Assembly (NCBI RefSeq): GCF_002251945.1
Contig: NZ_NDHW01000099.1
Span: forward strand, 16-41,405
DNA length: 41,390 bases
Origin: Pseudanabaena sp. SR411
GTDB taxonomy: Bacteria > Cyanobacteriota > Cyanobacteriia > Pseudanabaenales > Pseudanabaenaceae
Reading direction: 5' to 3'
Within the stretch, counting starts at the first letter, position 1. Every line of letters begins with the position of its first letter. A program made the position numbers and the translations under genes. A model generated the notes under the pieces. The model ran no database searches. It saw nothing but the letters and a program-made list of their open reading frames with translations, and was not told the DNA's origin. Of this stretch, positions 34,701 to 41,390 are shown one piece after another.

Positions 34701-36494
34701 GTGACTGAAAATAGCTATGTGCTTAATCCCCAACATCCTCAAGACTATGGGACATTGCTCAATACTTTGCAAGCGATCGGTAAGCAACCGACTAAAATTT
34801 TGCATCTCTGGAATGTATGGGATCACCCTATAAATGCAGAATTTGCACAAGCACAATCTCTCGGTTTTTATAGCTTAATCTCCATTGCTCAAGCTCTAGA
34901 TAAATGCCAAATACTCGATCCTATAGAAATAACTGTTGTCTCTAATAATCTGCATTCTGTATTAGGCAATGAAACTATCTGTCCAGCTAGAGCGACTTTG
35001 TTAGCCCCTTGTAAAACGATTCCCCAAGAATATCCCCATATCCGATGCCGCAATATCGATATCACGGTGACAGAATCTGCATCTTATCAAAGCGATCGCT
35101 TCTTATCTCAACTGTTACAAGAAATCACCAGCACAAACCATGACGCGATCGTTGCCTATCGTAACTACCATCGCTGGACGCAATCCTATGAGCCGATTCC
35201 CATTAGCCAAGCTCAGCAAGCAGTTCCCATAAGGCAAAAAGGTGTTTATCTAATCACAGGCGGCTTAGGCAGAATTGGGCTAGTCTTAGCGGAGTATCTA
35301 GCGCGGAATTTCCAAGCAAAATTGATTTTAATTGGGCGATCGCCTTTTCCTGAACGCCCAGAATGGGATCTCTGGTTGACTACCCATGCTCAGGAAGATC
35401 CGATTAGCCAAAAAATCGAAAAATTACGCCAGTTAGAGAACTTAGGGTCAGAAGTGTTGGTGATGAGTGTTGATATTACCGACAAGTCGCAAATGCAAGC
35501 TGCCTTAATTCAAGCAGAATCAAAGCTTGGAAATATCAATGGCGTAATTCATGGGGCTGGAGCTTTGCAGAGTGCTAAGTTTTCGCAGATATCGGCGATA
35601 GAAACTCTAGACTGCGAACAACAATTTCAACCTAAAGTTTGTGGACTGCTGGTTTTAGAGGAGCTATTAGGCGGCGGAACGCACCCTGAAGGGAATCGCC
35701 ATCTTGACTTTTGGATTTTAATGTCATCTTTAGCAGCAATTTTGGGAGGTTTAGGAATGACTGCCTACGCCGCCGCCAATCTGTTTATGGATAGTTTTGT
35801 AATTGCCCAAAATGACCCAAAGTGGAAAAGTTTAAACTGGGATACTTGGAACATTGAAGAAGCGAAAAATGCAGAATCTAGCAAAGGTTCTAGTCTATTA
35901 GAATTTTCGATGACCGCGACAGAAGGCACACAAGCCTTCGAGCAAGCCCTAGCGATGTCTTTTACGCCGCAAATTGCGATCGCCGTCGCCGATCTGCCCA
36001 GACGCTATGAGCAATGGATACAGCCTAATGCTTGGAAGCTAAGAGACTCTGCTAGTAAACCTGCCGAAGAGACTGGTGATAAAGTTCTCTATGCTCGACC
36101 AAATCTGTCAACCGCTTACGCCATGCCTAATACTCAAGTTGAGCAAATAATTTCCACTATTTGGGAAGAATTACTAGGTATTAAACAGATTGGTATTCAT
36201 GATAATTTCTTTAGTCTCGGAGGAGATTCATTTCTCCTCATTCAAGCCAAGCAAAAATTGCAAACTGCGCTCTCTCGTTCGATTCCGACCGTTGATTTGT
36301 TTGAATATCCAACGATTAGTTCCCTCTCGACTTATCTGAGTCAAGCCGAAGCTAATCAAGCTAGCTCTAGCTCAACGAAGCCCGAAAAAACACCACTAAA
36401 AAATATTAGCGATCGCGCTAGCAAACAACGTGTAGCAATGGAGCAGGAAGCTAATCAACGTCTAAGCCAGCGCAGGAGTAGAGATAATGGATAA
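31755..36494 (+). CDS. Polyketide synthase module KS-AT-KR-ACP with divergent KS (PKS3)
   Basis: 1579 residues. KS: Cys176, but in QTFCSTSM instead of the usual TACSTS of its siblings; His312 in EAHGTGT and His352 in NIGH are present. About ten residues before the active site are missing compared with the other three KSs, and their GN(D/S)(K/R)DF motif is replaced by DGGCRGF. AT: Ser632 in GHSIGEY; HAFH 728-731, so malonyl-CoA. KR: GGLGRIG; catalytic SSLAAI...TAYAAANLFMDSF. ACP: Ser1492 in GGDSF. No loading domain, so it must accept a chain from another protein, plausibly the PKS at 199-4902, whose tail is basic. Its own tail is basic too (SDRASKQRVAMEQEANQR) and the next gene is a PKS, which it overlaps by eight bases. 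ATG 31755 lacks a strong ribosome site. Confidence 0.95.
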   Translation: MPNQPIPSTGLDIAIIAINGRFPKANSVAEFWENLQNGVESISQVSEQELLLTGVASNLFSDPNYVKAASTLDDFDLFDANFFGINPREAEYMDPQNRLFLECAWESLEIAGYDPERYAGLIGVYAGSSENTYLINHLAQIGKAQITDGGCRGFLATGTSYKLNLKGPSLYIQTFCSTSMVAIHLACQSLLNDECDMALAGGVSVRIPHHIGYLYGEGGITSPDGHCRAFDADAQGTIFGSGVGIVVLKRLEDAIADHDHIEAVIKGSAINNDGSLKVSFAAPSVDGQSEAIAEALAIADINPETITYVEAHGTGTNIGDPVEIMALTQAFRSYTQKRGFCAIGSLKSNIGHLDAAAGVASLIKTVLALKHRKIPPTLHVKTPNPKIDFPNTPFYVNTSLKDWITPQGMPRRAGVSSLGVGGTNAHVIVEESPQIDRIEKIDQTERSSRSHQLLLLSAKSLAALDRATQNLVKHLQDCPSLDLADVAFTLQVGRRTFGYRKMLVCQSAASAARDLAAPETSPTLTQFQDSQDRPIVFMFSGQGSQYVNMGKELYQEEAVFRQHIDYCASYLYKPLGLDLRDILYPSEANLAIAEQQLKQTAIAQPAIFTIAYAIAQLWMHWGIKPHAMIGHSIGEYMAACLAGVFSLDEALTLVAQRGRLMQQQPTGAMVAISRSPQEIKSFLNADISLAAINSPTNCVVSGTTEAIASLIAILTEREIEHRPLHTSHAFHSAMMEPVVSPLVTAFAQVRLQAPKIPYLSNVTGKWITDLEATSASYWGQHLRQAVRFSEGMQQLLEDPHAIFLEVGAGNTLSSLAMRHPERKNEHLVLTSLPHLKDHQSDAGFVIKTLGQLWLAGTTIDWENFYGDEERYRVALPTYPFERQRFWIDGAKVLPQDNPIQNLRQSLTKNPDQTQWFYISLWKQTVFPALEEMRTEADSHNLSKPCWLIFADSLGLSTKLAALLQQSDHVEIITVNIGNQFGKVTENSYVLNPQHPQDYGTLLNTLQAIGKQPTKILHLWNVWDHPINAEFAQAQSLGFYSLISIAQALDKCQILDPIEITVVSNNLHSVLGNETICPARATLLAPCKTIPQEYPHIRCRNIDITVTESASYQSDRFLSQLLQEITSTNHDAIVAYRNYHRWTQSYEPIPISQAQQAVPIRQKGVYLITGGLGRIGLVLAEYLARNFQAKLILIGRSPFPERPEWDLWLTTHAQEDPISQKIEKLRQLENLGSEVLVMSVDITDKSQMQAALIQAESKLGNINGVIHGAGALQSAKFSQISAIETLDCEQQFQPKVCGLLVLEELLGGGTHPEGNRHLDFWILMSSLAAILGGLGMTAYAAANLFMDSFVIAQNDPKWKSLNWDTWNIEEAKNAESSKGSSLLEFSMTATEGTQAFEQALAMSFTPQIAIAVADLPRRYEQWIQPNAWKLRDSASKPAEETGDKVLYARPNLSTAYAMPNTQVEQIISTIWEELLGIKQIGIHDNFFSLGGDSFLLIQAKQKLQTALSRSIPTVDLFEYPTISSLSTYLSQAEANQASSSSTKPEKTPLKNISDRASKQRVAMEQEANQRLSQRRSRDNG
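36474..36478 (+). promoter_or_regulatory. Shine-Dalgarno of PKS4 within the tail codons of PKS3
   Basis: AGGAG lies 8 bases before ATG 36487 and also encodes Arg-Ser (AGG AGT) in the Arg-rich C-terminus of the upstream PKS. The two genes overlap by eight bases. Confidence 0.75.
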
Positions 36495-39400
36495 CATTAT
36501 GGATGAGCAGATGAGTCAAGATCATTTAACAGGAATTGCAATCATTGGTATGGCAGGGAGATTCCCTAAAGCCAAGGATATTGCTCAGTTTTGGCAAAAT
36601 CTCCGTAATGGCGTAGATGGAATTACTTTTTTCTCCGAAGAAGAGTTGATCGCTGAAGGAGTGAGTCCAGAAATTTTTAATCAGCCCAACTATGTCAAGG
36701 CTGGTGCGGTGTTAGCGGATATCGATCAGTTTGATGCTCAGTTTTTTGGCTATAGCCCAAAGGAAGCCGAATTGATCGACCCCCAACAGCGATTATTTCT
36801 AGAATGTGCTTGGCAAGCGCTAGAGAATGCTGGCTACTCGACAAATAGTAGTAAAGAGAAAATCGGTGTATATGCAGGGGCAAATTGGAGTACTTACCTG
36901 CTATATAATCTCAGCCTGAATCCCAATCTATTTGCAGAAGGTGGCTGGGGCGCAGGAATCGGTAATAGTCGCGATTTCTTGGCAACGCGAGTTTCTTATC
37001 AATTAAATTTGAATGGATCAAGCCTTAATATTAGTACTGCTTGTTCTACTTCATTAGTATCGATCCATTTAGCCTGTCGCGATCTCTTGAGCTATCAGTG
37101 TGATATTGCTTTAGCAGGAGGAGTCAGTATCCGTACGCCACAGCAGGTTGGCTATGCCTATCAATCGGGAGATATCTTTTCATCCGATGGATATTGTCGT
37201 CCTTTTGATGCTAAAGCCGATGGCACGATTTTTGGTAATGCTGTAGGGATTGTGGCGTTAAAGCGTTTAGAAGAAGCCGTTGCCGATCGCGACTATATCT
37301 ATGCGGTGATCAAAGGCTCGGCAATCAATAATGATGGCTCTTTAAAGGTCGGATATACCGCCCCTAGTGTATCTGGACAAGCGGAAGTGATTGCTGAGGC
37401 TCAGGCGATCGCAGGGATCAATCCAGAGACGATTTCCTATATCGAAGCTCATGGTACGGGGACAAATTTAGGCGATCCCATTGAAATTCGAGCCTTGACC
37501 CAAGCCTTTCAAGAACAAACTGCCAAGAAAAGATTTTGCGCGATCGGTTCGGTAAAGTCAAATTTTGGTCATGTGGATGCGGCTTCAGGGGTAACAGGAT
37601 TAATCAAAACAGTTCTATCTCTTCACCACCGTCAAATTCCTGCCACCCTCCATTTTGAGCAACCCAATCCTGATATTGATTTTGCCAATAGTCCCTTTTA
37701 TGTGAATACAACTCTTAGGGATTGGCAACGCTCTGGTAATCATCCCTTGAGAGCAGGGGTAAGTTCCTTTGGAATTGGTGGCACAAATGCCCATGTGGTT
37801 TTAGAAGAATCACCTGTAATTAAAAATTCTGATCGCCATGATTCCGATCATGGCGATAAATTATTGCTCATATCAGCGAAAACAGAGACAGCGTTAAATG
37901 CGATCGCCCAAAATCTCGCCATCCACCTCCAACAGAATCGTAATCTTAACCTAGCGGATGTAGCCTATACCCTCAGCCTTGGGCGACATCATTTCGAGCA
38001 TCGGCGGATGTTGGTATGTCGCAACGTCGATGAAGCGATCGCCAGTCTAACTGATCCGCCTTCTCTCGCAAACTCCAGCCACATCAAGAGCGATCGCCAA
38101 GCCTCCGTGGTATTTATGTTTTCGGGGCAGGGTTCGCAATATGTAGGTATGGCACGGGAGCTTTATGAAAATGCCCCTGTTTTTCGCGAACATCTTGATC
38201 GCTGTTGTGAACTCCTAAACCCATTGCTAGGCTTAGATTTACGGAAAATCTTGTATCCGCCGCAAGCGCAGACCTCAGAAATGCAAGACAGATTACAGCA
38301 AACAGCGATCGCCCAACCTGCCATATTTGCGATCGCCTATTCTCTGGCACAACTATGGCTAGTTTGGGGCATTAAACCGATCGCCATGATTGGGCATAGC
38401 ATTGGTGAGTATGTGGCGGCTTGTTTGGCGGGAGTATTTACTCTCGAAGAGGCTCTCAACTTAGTTGCCATGCGTGGACGCTTAATGCAGCAATTACCTG
38501 CGGGAGCGATGCTAGCGGTTTCTTTAAGTGAAGCGGAAATTCAACCACTAATTGCACAAAATGCCGAACCAGATGTAGCGATCGCTGCTCTCAATGCGCC
38601 TAATCTTAGTGTAGTATCAGGGACATTTGCAGCAATCAATCGCTTAGAGCAAGAATTAACTACAAGGGGCATAGATTGCCGTCGTCTGCATACTTCCCAT
38701 GCTTTCCATTCGGCGATGATGGAGCCAATGCTTGCTGAATTTCAAAGCCATCTCGCCAAGGTTCATCTACATCCACCTCAAATCCCCTATATTTCCAATG
38801 TCTCTGGGAATTGGATTACTCCTGCCGAAGCGCTCGATTCTAGCTATTGGGTTAAGCATATTCGCCAAACTGTGCGCTTTAGTGATGGCATCCAGCAACT
38901 ATTTAATAATCCCGCACAGATTTTATTAGAAGTTGGGGCAGGGAAGACTTTAAGTACCTTAGTGCGTCGCCATAGCCAGAAGCCATCCGCGCAAATGGTT
39001 CTCAATTCTGTGCGCCATCCACAGGAGCAATCCTCTGACTTCACGCATCTGTTAAATACTTTAGGTCAATTATGGCTAGGCGGCATCTCCATTGATTGGT
39101 CAGTTTTCTATAGTCATCAATGGCGACATCGCTTGCCCTTACCCACCTATCCCTTTGAGCGTCAAAGATTCTGGATTTCTCCACCAGCAAAAGCCACCAT
39201 TACTACTTTTACTAATTCTCTTGCTGACCAAAGATTAAACCTTGACGCATGGTTCTATGCACCAGTTTGGAAAAGCGCGATCGCCAATCCTGCAAAACCC
39301 CAAAAACTCGAAAAAGACTTCTGGCTAGTTTTTCTCGATCCAAGCCCTTGGTCGGATCTACTGCTGCAAAAACTACGCCAGACCCAGCCAAATCTGATCA

Positions 39401-41148
39401 CCGTGGCGGCTGGAGCGACAGAATTTACTTGTTTAGAAACTAATTCCTATAGCATCAACCCTAACTCTGCTAGCGCCTATGGAGCCTTGCTCGATGATTT
39501 AATGAAGAGCGATCGCAAACCTAGCCGAATTCTCCATTTCTGGAATGTCACTGCTGTTAAGGAAAATCCTTCTATCGACGACACTTTAAGCAGAGGTTTT
39601 TACAGCCTGCTGTATCTTGCTCAAGCCCTTGGTAAATATACTTGGGAGGAAGGTTTACAAATATCGGTAATTTCCAATCAGATCCAAGCGGTCACTGAGG
39701 ATGAATCTTTACAACCCGCAAAGGCGACAGTATTGGGCACTTGTAAGGTGATTCCCAAGGAATATCCCCAAATTCAATGTCAGAGTATTGATATCGTCTT
39801 GCCAGTCAATAACGAACAGAGCCATAATCGCTGGATCGATCAAATCCTCTCTGAATTGGCAGAACCCATCAAAGATCCGATTGTGGCATATCGTGGCAAT
39901 CGCCGATGGTTGCCTACCTATGAGCCAGTTCAATTAGCACAACAGCAAGATCCTCCAAGGCTTAAACAAGGTGGCATTTATTTGATTACAGGTGGACTAG
40001 GTGGACTAGGGTTAGTTCTTGCCGAGCATTTAGCCAAGACATTTCAAGCAAAATTATTGCTTATTGGTAGGAGTGCAGTCCCTGAGCGATCGCAATGGAC
40101 AAGTTGGCTAGACACCCACGCCATCAACGATCGCACTAGTCAACAGATCCTGAACCTGCAAGAGCTAGAAGCCATTGGGGCTGAGGTACTGGCGATCGCT
40201 GCTGACGTTACTAACTTGTCACAGATGCAAGTAGCGATCGCCAAAGCCGAACAGCAATGGGGACAAATTCAGGGAGTCTTCCATACGGCAGGAGTGGCTG
40301 GAGGTAGAGTGATCCAACAAAAATCTAGTGCGGAAGCTGCCAAGGTGATGGCTCCAAAAATTCAAGGAACTTTGGTGTTAGAGCAAATTTTCCAAGATCA
40401 ACCCCTTGACTTTTTTGTTCTCTATTCATCCTTAACCGCAGTATTAGGAGCCTTTGGTCAGGTCGATTACTGTGCGGCAAATGCTTTTCTAGATGCCTAT
40501 ACCTATGCTCATAGCTTAAAGAAAACCAAATTTGTCACCAGCATTAACTGGAATGCTTGGCGAGATGTCGGTATGGCTGTGAATACAAAAAACACCCAAG
40601 CATCAGCAAAATTCCAAGCCCTGCAACAAGAAAGTCTCAAATATGCGATCGCTCCATCGGAAGGTTTAGAGGCTCTAACCCGCATTTTAAACAGCACGCT
40701 ATCACAGGCGATCGTTACCCCGCAGTCCCTAGAAAGTCTCTGGGAACAAACTTCCGCCTTTACCGATCCTAAATCTTCAGATTTAACTAATGAATCCCCT
40801 ACCACCAGCCAACTCTACCCAAGACCTCGGCTAAATAGTATCTATGTCGCGCCTAGTAACGACACCGAAAAAGCGATCGCTGCAATTTGGCAACAGCTAT
40901 TAAGGATTGATAAGGTCGGTATCAATGACAATTTCTTTGAATTAGGAGGTGACTCACTATTAGGTGTGCAATTGATTGCCCGTTTAAACAAAGAACTGAA
41001 TGCTCAGGTTGCCGCCCATAGCCTTTATCAAGCCCCAACAGTTAGTAGTATTGCGGAAATAATTGCCCCATCAAGCGACCAAGATGCTTCAGTCAAAGTA
41101 CCTTCACGTGGCGATCTCAGGAGGGCGCGAAAAATGCAAAGACCCTAA
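36487..41148 (+). CDS. Polyketide synthase module KS-AT-KR-ACP (PKS4)
   Basis: 1553 residues. KS: Cys186 in TACSTS, His322 in EAHGTGT, His362 in NFGH. AT: Ser638 in GHSIGEY and a HAFH motif, so malonyl-CoA. KR: NADPH motif GGLGGLG; catalytic SSLTAVLGAFGQVDYCAANAFLDAY. ACP: Ser1490 in GGDSL. No DH, ER or thioesterase, so it leaves a beta-hydroxyl and does not release the chain. The KS-AT linker carries a small insertion (SDRHDSDHGDK, about 448-458) encoded by a perfect DNA inverted repeat. The C-terminus is basic (SRGDLRRARKMQRP); by the pattern in this locus the next acceptor should be another KS, which would lie to the right of the window or elsewhere. The start overlaps the upstream stop by eight bases. 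A hairpin repeat follows the stop by 16 bases. Confidence 0.95.
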   Translation: MDNIMDEQMSQDHLTGIAIIGMAGRFPKAKDIAQFWQNLRNGVDGITFFSEEELIAEGVSPEIFNQPNYVKAGAVLADIDQFDAQFFGYSPKEAELIDPQQRLFLECAWQALENAGYSTNSSKEKIGVYAGANWSTYLLYNLSLNPNLFAEGGWGAGIGNSRDFLATRVSYQLNLNGSSLNISTACSTSLVSIHLACRDLLSYQCDIALAGGVSIRTPQQVGYAYQSGDIFSSDGYCRPFDAKADGTIFGNAVGIVALKRLEEAVADRDYIYAVIKGSAINNDGSLKVGYTAPSVSGQAEVIAEAQAIAGINPETISYIEAHGTGTNLGDPIEIRALTQAFQEQTAKKRFCAIGSVKSNFGHVDAASGVTGLIKTVLSLHHRQIPATLHFEQPNPDIDFANSPFYVNTTLRDWQRSGNHPLRAGVSSFGIGGTNAHVVLEESPVIKNSDRHDSDHGDKLLLISAKTETALNAIAQNLAIHLQQNRNLNLADVAYTLSLGRHHFEHRRMLVCRNVDEAIASLTDPPSLANSSHIKSDRQASVVFMFSGQGSQYVGMARELYENAPVFREHLDRCCELLNPLLGLDLRKILYPPQAQTSEMQDRLQQTAIAQPAIFAIAYSLAQLWLVWGIKPIAMIGHSIGEYVAACLAGVFTLEEALNLVAMRGRLMQQLPAGAMLAVSLSEAEIQPLIAQNAEPDVAIAALNAPNLSVVSGTFAAINRLEQELTTRGIDCRRLHTSHAFHSAMMEPMLAEFQSHLAKVHLHPPQIPYISNVSGNWITPAEALDSSYWVKHIRQTVRFSDGIQQLFNNPAQILLEVGAGKTLSTLVRRHSQKPSAQMVLNSVRHPQEQSSDFTHLLNTLGQLWLGGISIDWSVFYSHQWRHRLPLPTYPFERQRFWISPPAKATITTFTNSLADQRLNLDAWFYAPVWKSAIANPAKPQKLEKDFWLVFLDPSPWSDLLLQKLRQTQPNLITVAAGATEFTCLETNSYSINPNSASAYGALLDDLMKSDRKPSRILHFWNVTAVKENPSIDDTLSRGFYSLLYLAQALGKYTWEEGLQISVISNQIQAVTEDESLQPAKATVLGTCKVIPKEYPQIQCQSIDIVLPVNNEQSHNRWIDQILSELAEPIKDPIVAYRGNRRWLPTYEPVQLAQQQDPPRLKQGGIYLITGGLGGLGLVLAEHLAKTFQAKLLLIGRSAVPERSQWTSWLDTHAINDRTSQQILNLQELEAIGAEVLAIAADVTNLSQMQVAIAKAEQQWGQIQGVFHTAGVAGGRVIQQKSSAEAAKVMAPKIQGTLVLEQIFQDQPLDFFVLYSSLTAVLGAFGQVDYCAANAFLDAYTYAHSLKKTKFVTSINWNAWRDVGMAVNTKNTQASAKFQALQQESLKYAIAPSEGLEALTRILNSTLSQAIVTPQSLESLWEQTSAFTDPKSSDLTNESPTTSQLYPRPRLNSIYVAPSNDTEKAIAAIWQQLLRIDKVGINDNFFELGGDSLLGVQLIARLNKELNAQVAAHSLYQAPTVSSIAEIIAPSSDQDASVKVPSRGDLRRARKMQRP
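37832..37857. repeat. Perfect 11-base inverted repeat inside the PKS4 reading frame
   Basis: ATCGCCATGAT (37832-37842) and ATCATGGCGAT (37847-37857) are exact inverted copies around TCCG. They encode the hydrophilic KS-AT linker (SDRHDSDHGDK), a place that tolerates insertions. Possibly a small palindromic insertion in coding DNA. Confidence 0.8.
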
Positions 41149-41390
41149 AGCAAAAGTTGCCAAAGATCCCCCTCAATCCCCCTTGTAAAGGGGGAAGAAG
41201 ATAATTCTCCCCCCTTTACAAGGGGGGCTGGGGGGGATCTAGACATCTCCTCTCCCTAAGTAATTTACTGGAGTCTAGACTAAGTTGATTAAGAAAATCA
41301 GAAAAAGAGCAGGAAGAAGCAACCCAGAGAATGGAGAACTGAGCAAATCCAAGAGAATGAAAAGGAGAATATTTAGGATTAGGTATTAGG
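41149..41390. other. Right-edge region without a gene
   Basis: After the PKS4 stop come a hairpin repeat (41165-41240), a 10-base palindrome AGTCTAGACT (41272-41281) and purine-rich DNA with AAAAGGAG near 41359-41366, which could be the ribosome site of a gene starting beyond the window. I see no open frame of note. Confidence 0.5.
41165..41240. repeat. GC-rich hairpin repeat, copy 2
   Basis: Nearly identical to 5008-5081, including CCCCCTTGTAAAGGGGG, the AAGAAGA-AATTCT centre and CCCCCCTTTACAAGGGGGG. It follows the last PKS stop by 16 bases and may serve as its terminator or RNA-end hairpin. Relative to the nearest upstream gene its orientation is opposite to copy 1. Confidence 0.85.

Overview
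The window is almost entirely one hybrid nonribosomal peptide / polyketide biosynthetic locus from a cyanobacterium. The cyanobacterial assignment rests on the very frequent octamer GCGATCGC (HIP1), in both coding and intergenic DNA, and on the style of the megasynthases. Base composition is moderately AT-rich. I cannot name the genus with confidence; a filamentous, Pseudanabaena- or Oscillatoria-like organism is a guess.

Layout. Positions 1-162 hold the last 53 codons of a transposase (IS630-like, tentative), so a mobile element borders the locus on the left. From 30403 back to 199 runs a long minus-strand series: PhyH-family dioxygenase, GDSL/SGNH hydrolase, a keto-acid loading module (A-KR-ACP), an NRPS (C-A-PCP), a PKS (KS-AT-KR-ACP), a two-module NRPS (C-A-PCP-C-A-PCP), an NRPS (C-A-PCP) and a PKS (KS-AT-KR-ACP). 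A short divergent intergenic region (30404-30596) separates these from a plus-strand set: type II thioesterase (30597-31355), a 399-base gap, then two more KS-AT-KR-ACP polyketide synthases (31755-36494 and 36487-41148). The right end (41149-41390) carries a hairpin repeat and no gene. I found no rRNA, tRNA, CRISPR array, transporter, regulator or phosphopantetheinyl transferase.

How the genes work together. Gene order on the minus strand agrees with biosynthetic order: a 2-oxo acid is activated and reduced to a 2-hydroxyacyl starter, then Ile/Val-like, malonate (ketoreduced), Gly-like, Ile/Val-like, Ile/Val-like and malonate (ketoreduced). A ketoreduced malonate directly after an amino acid gives a gamma-amino-beta-hydroxy acid (statine type), so a linear depsipeptide with two statine-type units is predicted. 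The two plus-strand PKSs probably extend it by two more hydroxylated C2 units. Protein termini support this: proteins that hand over to a KS have Arg/Lys/Gln-rich C-terminal tails, while the two that hand over to NRPSs with a TubC-type N-terminal docking domain have acidic tails ending in EGLL or EEGEI. The last PKS has a basic tail and no thioesterase, so the line probably continues outside the window or is released in trans.

The most unusual local feature is at the three overlapping synthetase junctions (15206, 19921, 36487). There the codons of the C-terminal tail of the upstream enzyme also form the Shine-Dalgarno sequence of the next gene.
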